Origin: Sphingobacterium sp. R2
Lineage (GTDB): Bacteria > Bacteroidota > Bacteroidia > Sphingobacteriales > Sphingobacteriaceae
NCBI RefSeq assembly: GCF_040760075.1
Contig: NZ_CP142884.1
Location: forward strand, 2,976,001 to 3,040,000
DNA: 64,000 nt
Direction of reading: 5' to 3'
Shown: positions 35,577-44,523 of the stretch, piece after piece
How the letters are laid out: each line of letters begins with the position of its first letter
Numbering within the stretch: the stretch's first letter is position 1
The notes under the pieces: model-generated
What the model saw: the letters and a program-made list of their open reading frames with translations, nothing else
What the model was told of the DNA's origin: nothing
Databases searched by the model: none
Program-made: the position numbers and the translations under genes

Positions 35577-37076
35577 TTAGTTTTCGGTCCAGTACTGTAA
35601 TGCTTTAACTCCTTTTGTCCAGAGTTTAATGATTTTGTTGGTTTGCTCTTCTTGTTCAGTTTCGGGTTCAAATAGACGATCTTGCGCCCAAAACTTCGAT
35701 ATTTCCTGCGGGTCTTTCCAATAGCCTACAGCTAGTCCTGCTAAGTATGCCGCGCCCAAAGCCGTTGTTTCTGTAATTTTAGGTCGCACAACGTTGCAAT
35801 TGAGTATATTAGCCTGAATTTGCATGAGTAGGTCATTTCCAGTCGCACCACCATCTACACGCAATTCTTTGATTGGTATGCCACTATCAGCCCCCATTGC
35901 CTGTAGTACATCCCGTGTCTGAAGGGAGATTGCTTCGAGCGAAGCGCGTGCAATATGGCCATTCGTTGTTGCGCGCGTGAGTCCAAATAAAGTGCCTTGT
36001 GCACGGGCATTCCAGTATGGTGCTCCCAAACCTGCAAATGTTGGGATAAAGGTGACGCCACCATTATCTTTTTCTGTAAGTGCCAGTTGTTCAACGTCGG
36101 CCGACTTATGGATAATGTTAAGATTGTCGCGCAACCATTGGACCAGTGCGCCGCCGATGAATATGCTGCCTTCTAATGCATATTCTGTTCTTCCGTTGAT
36201 TTTCCATGCAACGGTTGTTAATAGGTTGTTCTTTGATCGGATTGGTTTATCGCCAATATTCATTAACATAAAGCATCCTGTTCCGTATGTATTTTTGACC
36301 ATTCCTTTCTCGATACATTGCTGTCCAAAAAGTGCCGCTTGCTGATCGCCGGCAATTCCTGCTATTTTGACTTTGTGTGCAAAAATGGTCGTCCGGGATT
36401 CTCCATATATTTCGCTGCTTTCTTTTACTTGCGGAAGCATGGCCGCGGGGATGTCAAACAATTCAAGGAGTTCCTCATCCCATTCCATGCTGTGGATATT
36501 AAACAGTAAGGTACGGGATGCGTTAGTAACGTCAGTGATGTGCGCGTCGCCGCGGGTGAGGTTCCAGACGAGCCAGGTGTCGATCGTTCCACAAATTAAT
36601 TCTCCGTTTTGTGCCTTTTCCCGCGCCCCCTCTACATTGTCCAGAATCCATTTGATTTTGGTAGCAGAGAAATACGGATCTAATATCAGTCCCGTTTTTT
36701 CCTGAATCATTTCATGCTTTTTGGACTTGCGCAATTCGTCGCAATAATCTGCTGTGCGTTTATCTTGCCAAACGATGGCATTATAAATGGGTTTTCCAGT
36801 TTCTTTGTTCCAGACGACTACAGTTTCGCGTTGATTGGTTATACCAATAGCGGCAATATTTTTACCATTTAATCCTGCCTTTGTGGTAGCTTCTGCTGTG
36901 ACACCTGCCTGCGTTGACCAGATTTCATGTGGGTCATGTTCGACCCATCCCGGTTGTGGGAATATCTGTGTAAATTCCTTCTGGGCAATGGAGACTATAT
37001 TTCTGTCTTTATCAAAAATTATTGCTCTGGAGCTGGTGGTACCTTGATCCATTGCCAAGATGTATTGCTGTTCCAT
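35577..37076 (-). CDS. glpK: Glycerol kinase
   Basis: Phosphorylates glycerol to sn-glycerol 3-phosphate with ATP. 499 residues, the standard length. FGGY-family motifs: [17 protein letters not shown] (about 8-24), PGWVEHDP (about 41-48), [15 protein letters not shown] (about 242-256) and [18 protein letters not shown] RVDGGATGN (about 404-412). Second gene of the glpD-glpK-glpF operon, 27 bp after glpD. Traps glycerol brought in by GlpF and supplies GlpD. Confidence 0.96.
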   Translation of the reverse strand: MEQQYILAMDQGTTSSRAIIFDKDRNIVSIAQKEFTQIFPQPGWVEHDPHEIWSTQAGVTAEATTKAGLNGKNIAAIGITNQRETVVVWNKETGKPIYNAIVWQDKRTADYCDELRKSKKHEMIQEKTGLILDPYFSATKIKWILDNVEGAREKAQNGELICGTIDTWLVWNLTRGDAHITDVTNASRTLLFNIHSMEWDEELLELFDIPAAMLPQVKESSEIYGESRTTIFAHKVKIAGIAGDQQAALFGQQCIEKGMVKNTYGTGCFMLMNIGDKPIRSKNNLLTTVAWKINGRTEYALEGSIFIGGALVQWLRDNLNIIHKSADVEQLALTEKDNGGVTFIPTFAGLGAPYWNARAQGTLFGLTRATTNGHIARASLEAISLQTRDVLQAMGADSGIPIKELRVDGGATGNDLLMQIQANILNCNVVRPKITETTALGAAYLAGLAVGYWKDPQEISKFWAQDRLFEPETEQEEQTNKIIKLWTKGVKALQYWTEN

Positions 37077-37103
37077 AATTGAGTATTGTTGGTTATTTTT
37101 GTG

Positions 37104-38681
37104 TTACTTCAAGATGTAATTTTTTGCAACTTTTTGAAAGTTTTCAATTTGATCATTTCGCCAATTTTCATCCTTACCTAGTTCCAGTGCGAGTAATCTA
37201 GCGACCTCAGGAGCTGCTTCAACGGCAGCTTTGGCATCTAGAAAGAGTATGCGTACACGACGGGATAGCACATCTTCTACTGTCCTGGCAAGTTCATTGC
37301 GTGCGGCCCAAACAATCTCTGCTTTTTTAAATTCTAGGTGCGCTAATAATTTCTCATTCCATTCAGGATTTTCCTGGGCTAATGCACGGATAGCTTCTTG
37401 GTCAGCACCATAAATATAGAGATGATTGCTTCTATCTGCTGTCGGAATGGCACTATAAATCATTTGTGTGGCGGACCGGCTTTCTTTTTGCGGTAAACAG
37501 CCAATTTTTATCGCTTTATCGATTGTATCTTGCCCCATTCGACGGAATGTTGTCCACTTTCCACCTGTTAAAGTCAGTAATTTGGAGTCGCTTACAATAA
37601 CTTTGTGGCTTCGTGAAATCTCTTTGGTCTTATTGGAGTTGCCTGTAGGGGCGGCCAATGGACGAAGTCCAGCGAATACCGCCAATGCATCTGCTCTTGT
37701 TGGTTGTTTCGTTAAGTAGCGTCCCGCAGTTTTCAAAATAAAATCGATTTCCTGTTCCAAAGCTACGGGTTCAAGGCTATGTTCATCAATCGGGGTGTCG
37801 GTTGTTCCTGCAATGACCCGATTGTGCCAGGGAACTAGAAAAAGGACACGTCCATCATCTGTTTTTGGAATCATGATCGCGTCGTCGCCAGGGAGGAAGG
37901 ATTTGTCAAATACGAGATGGACTCCTTGGCTGGGACGTACCATTTGTTTGGCTTCCGGTCTATCCATTTTTAAGATATCATCTACAAATATGCCTGTGGC
38001 ATTGATTATCGCCTTACCTTGTATCGTAAAAACTTCACCTGTTTCGGTGTCATTGGCGATAACACCGTTTATTCGTCCGTTCTTATCCTTAGTGAGATTA
38101 TTCACTCTTACATAATTTAGGGCAACTCCACCCATCTGTATGCAGGTTTGGGCTACATTGAGTGCAAGTCTTGAGTCGTCAAATTGCCCGTCCTGATAAA
38201 CCACTCCACCATATAAACCTTTTGGTCTAACTGTGCTTATCCGACTAAGTGTTTCATCTTTATTGATATGGATGGATTTTCCCAAACTTAATTTACCGGC
38301 CAAAAGATCATATATTTTCATTCCAATAGTATAGAATGGACCATCGAACCAATTGTAGTTGGGTATGATAAATGATTGGTTTTTCACCAGATGAGGAGCG
38401 TTTTTTTGAAGTAGACCTCTTTCGTGAAGCGCTTCTTTAACCAGACTAATATCACCTTGAGCCAAATAGCGTACACCGCCATGAACGAGTTTGGTCGCTT
38501 TGCTTGAAGTACCTTTTGCAAAATCAACCTGTTCCAGCAAAATGGTTTTGAATCCACGGCTTAAAGCATCTAATGCAACACCTAATCCGCTCGCTCCACC
38601 ACCTATTACGATAACATCCCATGCACTCGTATCTCTTATTTTTTCTATCAGTTTTGATCTATTGAATTCTTGATGTTTCAT
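37104..38681 (-). CDS. glpD: Glycerol-3-phosphate dehydrogenase (FAD)
   Basis: Peripheral membrane flavoenzyme that oxidises glycerol 3-phosphate to dihydroxyacetone phosphate, passing electrons to quinone. 525 residues. FAD Rossmann motif VIVIGGGASGLGVALDA (about 24-40), followed by the family signature GTSSKATKLVHGGVRYL (about 57-73) and GGKWTTFRRMG in the substrate domain. First gene of the operon, with a plausible promoter at 38739-38767 and a near-palindrome at 38837-38857. No GlpR-type repressor is in the window. Confidence 0.95.
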   Translation of the reverse strand: MKHQEFNRSKLIEKIRDTSAWDVIVIGGGASGLGVALDALSRGFKTILLEQVDFAKGTSSKATKLVHGGVRYLAQGDISLVKEALHERGLLQKNAPHLVKNQSFIIPNYNWFDGPFYTIGMKIYDLLAGKLSLGKSIHINKDETLSRISTVRPKGLYGGVVYQDGQFDDSRLALNVAQTCIQMGGVALNYVRVNNLTKDKNGRINGVIANDTETGEVFTIQGKAIINATGIFVDDILKMDRPEAKQMVRPSQGVHLVFDKSFLPGDDAIMIPKTDDGRVLFLVPWHNRVIAGTTDTPIDEHSLEPVALEQEIDFILKTAGRYLTKQPTRADALAVFAGLRPLAAPTGNSNKTKEISRSHKVIVSDSKLLTLTGGKWTTFRRMGQDTIDKAIKIGCLPQKESRSATQMIYSAIPTADRSNHLYIYGADQEAIRALAQENPEWNEKLLAHLEFKKAEIVWAARNELARTVEDVLSRRVRILFLDAKAAVEAAPEVARLLALELGKDENWRNDQIENFQKVAKNYILK

Positions 38682-38738
38682 TTTCTTTCGTTTAGGAGTG
38701 TTATGGTAAACTTTGTTGCTGGTTCATTTCCCTATTCT

Positions 38739-38767
38739 CAACACTAAGTTATAGTATATTCATCAAA
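38739..38767 (-). promoter_or_regulatory. Promoter of the glycerol operon
   Basis: Minus-strand TTTG (38764-38767), 17-bp spacer, TAGTGTTG (38739-38746, one mismatch from TAnnTTTG). The leader would be about 50 nt. Confidence 0.45.
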
Positions 38768-38836
38768 TTTTAAAAGGAATTACATCATATTTATGTTAAG
38801 ATATGATATTTGCTTTTGTTTTGTTTTGTTTTTTAT

Positions 38837-38857
38837 TGTTTTGATTATAATCAAACA
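38837..38857. promoter_or_regulatory. Near-palindrome upstream of glpD, possible operator
   Basis: TGTTTTGATTA and TAATCAAACA form a 21-bp dyad with one extra T in the left arm, about 155 bp upstream of glpD and about 280 bp upstream of the thioredoxin-like gene. It is AT-rich, so it may be chance. Confidence 0.3.
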
Positions 38858-39083
38858 TTAGCTTTTCTTTTTTGCCAGCAGTTCCGTATGGCGTGTCAAA
38901 AAGCTGTGTTTTTTCCCTCGCCAATGAAAAGTATTCGATGGTTACCCCAATTTGTATACTTTAGCTGGCATCTGCACTTTCTTACCATGTTTAACGATCC
39001 GATCAAAATATGTGCTGTGTGATCGTGGATGTTTTTTTTGGTCGATAGCTATATCATGTTTAACCATTGTATGCTGCTTATGT

Positions 39084-39114
39084 TTTGGTTTAAGCAAATG
39101 ATTTTGTAATTTTA
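39084..39114 (+). promoter_or_regulatory. Promoter of the thioredoxin-like gene
   Basis: TTTG (39084-39087), 19-bp spacer, TAATTTTA (39107-39114, one mismatch). The leader would be about 15 nt. Confidence 0.45.
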
Positions 39115-39134
39115 GAGTACTATTTAATTTATTT

Positions 39135-39641
39135 ATGATGAGAAATATAAGATTATTTCTGTGCGGAGCCGTTGTGTTTTTTGGAACGGTAGTTTTACAG
39201 TCTAAAGCGTTCTCACAACAGGCTACTGCGACCGAGGAGCTTTCAAAGCCTTACCGTCCAGATGCTAATGCACAAAATGATATTGATCAGTTATTAGTTC
39301 AGGCAAAGAAAGAAAAGAAAAATATTATTATCCAAGCTGGGGGAAACTGGTGTGTTTGGTGTTTGAAATTTAATGATTATATCCACAAAACGGCAAGTGT
39401 AGACAAGTTGTTGAAGACTCGCTTTCTCTATTATCACCTTAATTATTCAAAGGAGAATAAAAACGAGGTTGTTTTTCAGAAGTATGCTCCTGAAGGAAAT
39501 AAATTAGGTTATCCATTTTTTATTGTTTTAGACAGAAACGGAAAAACATTGCATGTACAGGAAAGTGGTAGTCTGGAAAAAGGAAAAGGCTATGATGAAG
39601 AAAAAGTACTTAACTTCTTTACAGCTTGGGTGGCGAAATAA
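39135..39641 (+). CDS. Exported thioredoxin-family protein
   Basis: 168 residues with a signal peptide (hydrophobic core FLCGAVVFFGTVVL, cleavage near FSQQ at about 28-31). The mature part is a thioredoxin fold with the redox motif GGNWCVWCLKF (Cys at about 74 and 77) and the cis-Pro strand GYPFFIVLD (about 128-136). The CVWC pair suggests a periplasmic disulfide reductase rather than a standard CGPC thioredoxin. ATG 39138 is an equally possible start. Monocistronic with its own promoter and a hairpin after it. Confidence 0.85.
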   Translation: MMRNIRLFLCGAVVFFGTVVLQSKAFSQQATATEELSKPYRPDANAQNDIDQLLVQAKKEKKNIIIQAGGNWCVWCLKFNDYIHKTASVDKLLKTRFLYYHLNYSKENKNEVVFQKYAPEGNKLGYPFFIVLDRNGKTLHVQESGSLEKGKGYDEEKVLNFFTAWVAK

Positions 39642-39703
39642 ATGTTTTTGATGCCGTAATTTCTATGATATATTAAAATAAAAATAGTAAATAAATAAAC
39701 TGA

Positions 39704-39724
39704 AAGCCTCTTTTTAAGGGGCTT
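39704..39724 (+). terminator. Weak terminator after the thioredoxin-like gene
   Basis: 9-bp stem AAGCCTCTT/AAGGGGCTT (one G-T pair) with a 3-nt loop, 63 bases after the stop codon; no long T run follows. Confidence 0.4.
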
Positions 39725-40022
39725 GCTTTGTAAGACCTTAATCGCCTGCTGAAATCGGGATTTCCCGTTGTGAACAAGTTCGGAAAGAGAAAACTCCAAC
39801 AAGCTAAGTGCCTTGTATTTTATGCTGATCTAATTCGAAGCTAACAGGTACTTTAAACGCTTTCATCCGAATGAGGCCCCTATCAAGTCCCTATTAGGTC
39901 CGGACAAAGTCCGTATTATTTCAGGCCTTGGTATGAAGTTTATCGGTGCGATTTACGCTGATGAATGAGGCTGGGTATCTGCACTTGGTTTTCAAATTTA
40001 ATCTCGATTATAATTGGCGTGA

Positions 40023-40078
40023 TTAAGCACAAAAAAACGGTCCCGTTTCTAAGACCGGGACCGTTTTTTTGTGCTTAA
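40023..40078. terminator. Long bidirectional terminator downstream of speA
   Basis: Perfect 23-bp inverted repeat (arms 40023-40045 and 40056-40078, core ACGGTCCCG/CGGGACCGT) with a 10-nt loop and T runs within both arms, 70 bases after the arginine decarboxylase stop. Confidence 0.85.
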
Positions 40079-40147
40079 AAACACGCTTTCTCTGCACGGT
40101 ATTTATCATCCGGCAATTGAAAGAGCGGGTATTCTGGTTATAATATC

Positions 40148-41539
40148 TTATTGATACCCCAATAACTTCATGACTTGCTTCGAGTTTTGTTCCTCACCAA
40201 ACACTTCGTAGTTGAATGTTTCGTCTCTATTGCGGCGTACGAGCACATGTTTAGGGGAAGGCAATAGGCAGTGATGAATTCCTCCATATCCACTTAATAC
40301 ATCCTGATAGGCCCCTGTATGAAAGAATCCCAGGTATTGAACCTTGCGTGTCTTTGGCATAAATACCGAATTCATATGTGCCTCCTGATTATAATAATCC
40401 TGACCATCGCAGGTAATACCGCCTAGATTGACACGTTCATATTCCGAATCCCAGTTGTTGATTGGCAAGAGGATGTATTTTTGATTCAATGCCCATACAT
40501 CGGGTAAATTCGTAATAAATGAGCCATCAATCATAAACCAGCGCTCACGGTCATTTTGTTGCTTGCGGCCGAGTACTTTGTATAGAATACCTGAAGCTTC
40601 AGCGACGGTGTATTTACCAAATTCGGTAATAATATCGGGTTCCATTACCTCGTGGTGCGCGCAGATTTGTTTGATCCGGTTCACGATTTCATTGACCATG
40701 TATTCGTAGTCAAAGTCGTGCACCAGTGAATCCTTAAACGGCATACCCCCACCGATATCCAATGTATCTAAGTCTGGGTTTACTTTCTTGAATTTACAGT
40801 ACAACGTCACATATTTCTCCAGTTCATTCCAGTAGTAGGGAGTGTCTGAGATACCTGAATTGATGAAAAAGTGAAGTAACTTGACTTTAAAGTTTGGATT
40901 GTCAACGATTTTGTTGTTATAGAAGTCAATGACGTCTTCCTGACGGATTCCCAAACGAGATGTATAGAATTGAGAGTCTGGTTGCTCTTCGGATGCAACG
41001 CGGATTCCTAGCGCACAAGGTTCATCCAGTTCGATTTCATCGTCGTAAAGGTTAAACTCTTCTTTATTATCTAGTACGGGTATAATGTTTGTATATCCAT
41101 CATGGATCATATCTACAATATACTGTTTATACTGATACGTTTTGAATCCATTACAGATGACTGTAATGTCTTTTGTTACCGTACCCTGTCTTTCCAATGA
41201 ATCGATCATCGGCATGTCAAATGCAGAGGAAGTTTCCAGGTGAATATCATTTTTCAACGCCTCTTCTACGATGTGCTTGAAATGGGATGATTTAGTACAA
41301 TAGCAATATTTGTAAGATCCGCGATAGTTATGTTTCAGAATTGCGGTCTGAAAAAGGATTTTCGCTTGCTGAATTTTTTTGCTGACGATAGGCAAATAGG
41401 TAAAACGTAACGGCGTACCGTACGTTTCTATCATTTCCATTAAATTCAAATCGTGGAAATACAATTCGTCGTCGATGATTTCGAATCCGTCTTGCGGAAA
41501 ACCAACACTTAAGTCAAGAAATTCCTGATAGCTCTGCAT
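40148..41539 (-). CDS. speA: Arginine decarboxylase (PLP fold type III)
   Basis: 463-residue cytosolic PLP enzyme of the alanine racemase-like fold, of the short SpeA-type found in Bacteroidota. The PLP-binding Lys is probably Lys83 in YCTKSSH, the phosphate-binding DIGGGMPF (about 262-269) is present, and the C-terminal GGITCDGQD carries the conserved Cys-Asp. It decarboxylates arginine to agmatine for polyamine synthesis. Divergent from argS across 108 bp, which links arginine consumers on both sides. Homologous ornithine/diaminopimelate decarboxylases differ in the Gly-rich loop, so the arginine call is by family resemblance. Confidence 0.87.
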   Translation of the reverse strand: MQSYQEFLDLSVGFPQDGFEIIDDELYFHDLNLMEMIETYGTPLRFTYLPIVSKKIQQAKILFQTAILKHNYRGSYKYCYCTKSSHFKHIVEEALKNDIHLETSSAFDMPMIDSLERQGTVTKDITVICNGFKTYQYKQYIVDMIHDGYTNIIPVLDNKEEFNLYDDEIELDEPCALGIRVASEEQPDSQFYTSRLGIRQEDVIDFYNNKIVDNPNFKVKLLHFFINSGISDTPYYWNELEKYVTLYCKFKKVNPDLDTLDIGGGMPFKDSLVHDFDYEYMVNEIVNRIKQICAHHEVMEPDIITEFGKYTVAEASGILYKVLGRKQQNDRERWFMIDGSFITNLPDVWALNQKYILLPINNWDSEYERVNLGGITCDGQDYYNQEAHMNSVFMPKTRKVQYLGFFHTGAYQDVLSGYGGIHHCLLPSPKHVLVRRNRDETFNYEVFGEEQNSKQVMKLLGYQ

Positions 41540-41554
41540 TTTTTATTATTTTTG

Positions 41555-41585
41555 CAAAGATATACTTTAATGGTGAATACCTAAA
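41555..41585 (-). promoter_or_regulatory. Promoter of speA
   Basis: Minus-strand TTTA (41582-41585), 19-bp spacer, TATCTTTG (41555-41562, exact TAnnTTTG). The leader would be about 10 nt. Confidence 0.55.
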
Positions 41586-41647
41586 TAAGGAATGTTATTT
41601 ATTTCCAATTCACTATCAGGAAGTTGTAAAAATTACAAAATCATTAA

Positions 41648-43432
41648 ATGGCAAATTCTATTCAAAAGCGACTTGTTGAAGTCACTGTACAGGCAGTAAA
41701 AGAGCTTTACAATGCAGATATTTTAGAAAATCAAATTGCTTTACAAGCTACCCGAAAGGAGTTTGAAGGACAAATTACGATCGTAGCATTTCCCGTAACG
41801 CGCTTTTCGAAATCTTCTCCTGAGCAAACTGGAAAAGAAATTGGAGCCTATTTGCAACAGCACATTGCTGAAATATCGGATTTCAATGTGATCAAAGGGT
41901 TTTTGAATATTGTCCTTTCGGATGCTTACTGGATCACGTTGTTGAATCAGACCATCTCGTCGAAGGACTTTGGCATATTTCCGGCAAATGGAAAAAAACT
42001 GATGGTGGAATACTCTTCTCCCAATACGAATAAACCGCTGCATTTAGGCCACATTCGGAATAATTTATTAGGATACTCCGTGGCCGAAATTCTGAAGGCC
42101 TATGGTTATGAGGTGATCAAAGCGAATTTGGTAAATGACCGTGGTATCCATATCTGTAAATCGATGTTGGCCTGGCAGAAATTTGGTGCCGGTGAGACAC
42201 CTGAATCTACAGGGATGAAGGGAGACCACCTCGTCGGAAAATATTACGTCGTGTTTGACAAAGAATATAAAAAGGAGATCGAGGCATTGAAGGCTGAAGG
42301 GCAAACCGAAGATGAAGCAAAGAAAAATGCGCCGTTGATGAAGCAAGCCCAAGCGATGTTGCAACAATGGGAGGCGGGCAATGAAGAGGTAATCTCACTT
42401 TGGAAAACCATGAATAACTGGGTGTATGCTGGATTTGAAAAGACATACAAACAATTGGGCGTCGATTTCGACAAATATTATTATGAATCCAATACTTACT
42501 TGTTAGGTAAAGATATTATTCAAGAAGGTTTGGATAAAGGCGTTTTCTTCAAGAAAGAAGATAACTCCGTTTGGATTGATCTAACAGATGAAGGATTGGA
42601 TCAGAAGCTGGTGCTTCGTGGCGACGGTACTTCTGTTTATATCACCCAAGATTTGGGGACAGCTCAACTAAAGTATGATGAGTTCAAAATGAGTGAATCT
42701 ATCTATGTTGTTGGTAACGAGCAAGATTATCATTTCAAGGTATTGTTCTTAATCTTAAAAAAACTTGGTAAAGCCTGGGCTGAAGGTTTGTTCCATTTGT
42801 CTTATGGAATGGTCGATCTTCCATCCGGCAAAATGAAATCAAGGGAAGGAACAGTTGTTGATGCGGATGATTTGATGGCTGAAATGCTTAAAACTGCGCA
42901 GGAACGGACTGAAGAACTTGGAAAGACGGAAGGATTGGACGAAGCATCCAAAGCAGCTCTTTATGATACGATTGGAATGGGGGCGCTTAAATATTTTCTA
43001 TTGAAGGTAGATCCCAAAAAACGTCTCTTATTTGATCCCAATGAGTCCGTCGATTTTCAAGGACATACTGGGCCGTTTATTCAATATACTCATGCACGTA
43101 TCAAATCTGTCTTAAGTAAAGCTGAATTCAATTTTGACAGTGCGGTTTCTGTACCGGCAACGATCTCTTCTTACGAACGTGATTTGATTCAGCAACTTGG
43201 AGCATTTCCAGAGACTATTGAAGCCTCCGCACAAGAGTTCAGCCCTGCCCAGTTGGCAAATTATATTTATGAAGTAGCCAAGATTTACAATAAATTTTAT
43301 CATGAGGAAACCATCTTGAAAGCGGAAGATAATGATGTTAAAAACTTTAGGTTGCACTTATCTGCTTCCGCAGCGAAGGTTATTGCAAAAGGAATGAACT
43401 TATTGGGTATCCAAGTGCCCGAAAGAATGTAA
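41648..43432 (+). CDS. argS: Arginine--tRNA ligase
   Basis: Class I aminoacyl-tRNA synthetase charging tRNA-Arg. 594 residues. Add1 N-terminal domain, then the HIGH-type HLGHIRN (132-138), a conserved catalytic core, and KMSKS-like KMKSREG (395-401), followed by the DALR anticodon-binding helices. Class I ArgRS often has a degenerate KMSKS, as here. The gene is followed after 1-2 bases by the Gfo/Idh/MocA gene and so heads a three-gene run. Confidence 0.96.
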   Translation: MANSIQKRLVEVTVQAVKELYNADILENQIALQATRKEFEGQITIVAFPVTRFSKSSPEQTGKEIGAYLQQHIAEISDFNVIKGFLNIVLSDAYWITLLNQTISSKDFGIFPANGKKLMVEYSSPNTNKPLHLGHIRNNLLGYSVAEILKAYGYEVIKANLVNDRGIHICKSMLAWQKFGAGETPESTGMKGDHLVGKYYVVFDKEYKKEIEALKAEGQTEDEAKKNAPLMKQAQAMLQQWEAGNEEVISLWKTMNNWVYAGFEKTYKQLGVDFDKYYYESNTYLLGKDIIQEGLDKGVFFKKEDNSVWIDLTDEGLDQKLVLRGDGTSVYITQDLGTAQLKYDEFKMSESIYVVGNEQDYHFKVLFLILKKLGKAWAEGLFHLSYGMVDLPSGKMKSREGTVVDADDLMAEMLKTAQERTEELGKTEGLDEASKAALYDTIGMGALKYFLLKVDPKKRLLFDPNESVDFQGHTGPFIQYTHARIKSVLSKAEFNFDSAVSVPATISSYERDLIQQLGAFPETIEASAQEFSPAQLANYIYEVAKIYNKFYHEETILKAEDNDVKNFRLHLSASAAKVIAKGMNLLGIQVPERM

Positions 43433-43433
43433 T

Positions 43434-44513
43434 ATGATGGAGAAAATTCGCGTAGGACTTATTGGTTTTGGAATTTCAGGCCAAGTTTTTCATGCCCCCG
43501 TGATGCGTTCGATTGTGGAACTGGATCTTATCAAGGTGACGGCACGCAAAGCTGATCAGCAGAGTTTGCTTAAGGAGCGCTATCCGCATGCGGAAATTGC
43601 TTTGTCTGCAAATGACATATTCGATGATCCAACCATTGATTTAGTCGTGATTGCAACCTCCAATGAAATGCATTATCCTTTTGCCAAACGTGCATTGGAA
43701 GCGGGAAAACATGTCGTGGTTGAAAAGCCGTTTACAAATAGTGTGGATCAGGCAGATGAGTTGATTTCGTTGGCAAAGCAGTACAATCTGATCTTGGCTC
43801 CCTACCATAATTTAAGGTTCAACTCAGACTATCGTACAGTTGAAAAAGTAATCAAAAGTGGAAGATTGGGACGGATTGTAAATTTGGAATCTCGCTTTGA
43901 TCGTTTTCGAAACTACCTGCGACCGAATGCTTGGCGTGAGGAAAATTTGCCGGGTTCTGGAGTATTTTATGACTTAGGGCCTCATCTCATCGACCAGGCT
44001 TTACAGTTGTTTGGAAAGCCAAATGCTGTTTTTGCAGATTTAGCTATCCAACGGGATCACGCAAAGACTATCGATAATTTCGACTGCCTATTGTACTATG
44101 ATAACTTACGGGTATCGTTGAAAGGGTCTATGCTTGCAAAAGAACCCACACCTCGGTATCGTGTCTTTGGAATGAACGGAAATTTTGTAAAATATGGTAT
44201 CGACCCACAGGAAGCTTTACTGCGCGATGGTAAATTTCCTGATGAAGATCCAACCTGGGGACAAGAGGATCCAAGTCTATACGGCAAGCTCAATATCGTT
44301 GAAAAGGGGAATGACATTGAAGAAATGATTCCTTCTGAAATTGGTTCCTATCCTGATTTTTATCAGAACGTTGCGGATAGTATATTAGGGAAAAGATCCT
44401 TAATCGCATCGCCAGAACAAGCCCGAGATGTTATTAAAATTATTGAAATAGCATATCAGAGTCAATTGGAGCGGAGGGTGATTTCTGTTGACGACACATT
44501 GATTGCTTATTAG
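43434..44513 (+). CDS. Gfo/Idh/MocA-family oxidoreductase
   Basis: 359-residue NAD(P)-dependent dehydrogenase. N-terminal Rossmann motif VGLIGFGISGQVFHAP (about 7-22), the family motif EKPFTNS (about 96-102) and the C-terminal beta-sheet substrate domain with FYDLGPHLIDQ (about 179-189). Closest in layout to YhhX/inositol-type oxidoreductases. It starts 1 base after argS ends (ATGATG, so two start choices), and its end overlaps the beginning of the next frame. The sugar or polyol substrate is unknown, and no sugar operon is nearby. Confidence 0.88.
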   Translation: MMEKIRVGLIGFGISGQVFHAPVMRSIVELDLIKVTARKADQQSLLKERYPHAEIALSANDIFDDPTIDLVVIATSNEMHYPFAKRALEAGKHVVVEKPFTNSVDQADELISLAKQYNLILAPYHNLRFNSDYRTVEKVIKSGRLGRIVNLESRFDRFRNYLRPNAWREENLPGSGVFYDLGPHLIDQALQLFGKPNAVFADLAIQRDHAKTIDNFDCLLYYDNLRVSLKGSMLAKEPTPRYRVFGMNGNFVKYGIDPQEALLRDGKFPDEDPTWGQEDPSLYGKLNIVEKGNDIEEMIPSEIGSYPDFYQNVADSILGKRSLIASPEQARDVIKIIEIAYQSQLERRVISVDDTLIAY

Positions 44514-44523
44514 ATCTGTTACT

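Larger units (their letters stand above)
38682..39134. other. 453-bp intergenic region between glpD and the thioredoxin gene
   Basis: Divergent promoter region. It holds a promoter match for glpD (38739-38767), a 21-bp near-palindrome (38837-38857), a run of TTTTG repeats (38811-38842) and the promoter of the thioredoxin-like gene (39084-39114). No gene is supported. Confidence 0.5.
39642..40147. other. 506-bp intergenic region between the thioredoxin-like gene and speA
   Basis: No gene supported. It holds a hairpin at 39704-39724, a block of unrecognised non-repetitive sequence (39800-40000) with the short dyad TCCGGACAAAGTCCG-like repeat near 39899-39913, and the long terminator at 40023-40078. 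Confidence 0.4.

Noticed and set aside
38810..39022. 70-residue plus-strand ORF in the glpD-thioredoxin gap
   Set aside because: Composition is dominated by Phe, Cys and Leu from T-rich DNA; it overlaps promoter-like and repeat sequence, and no family is recognisable.
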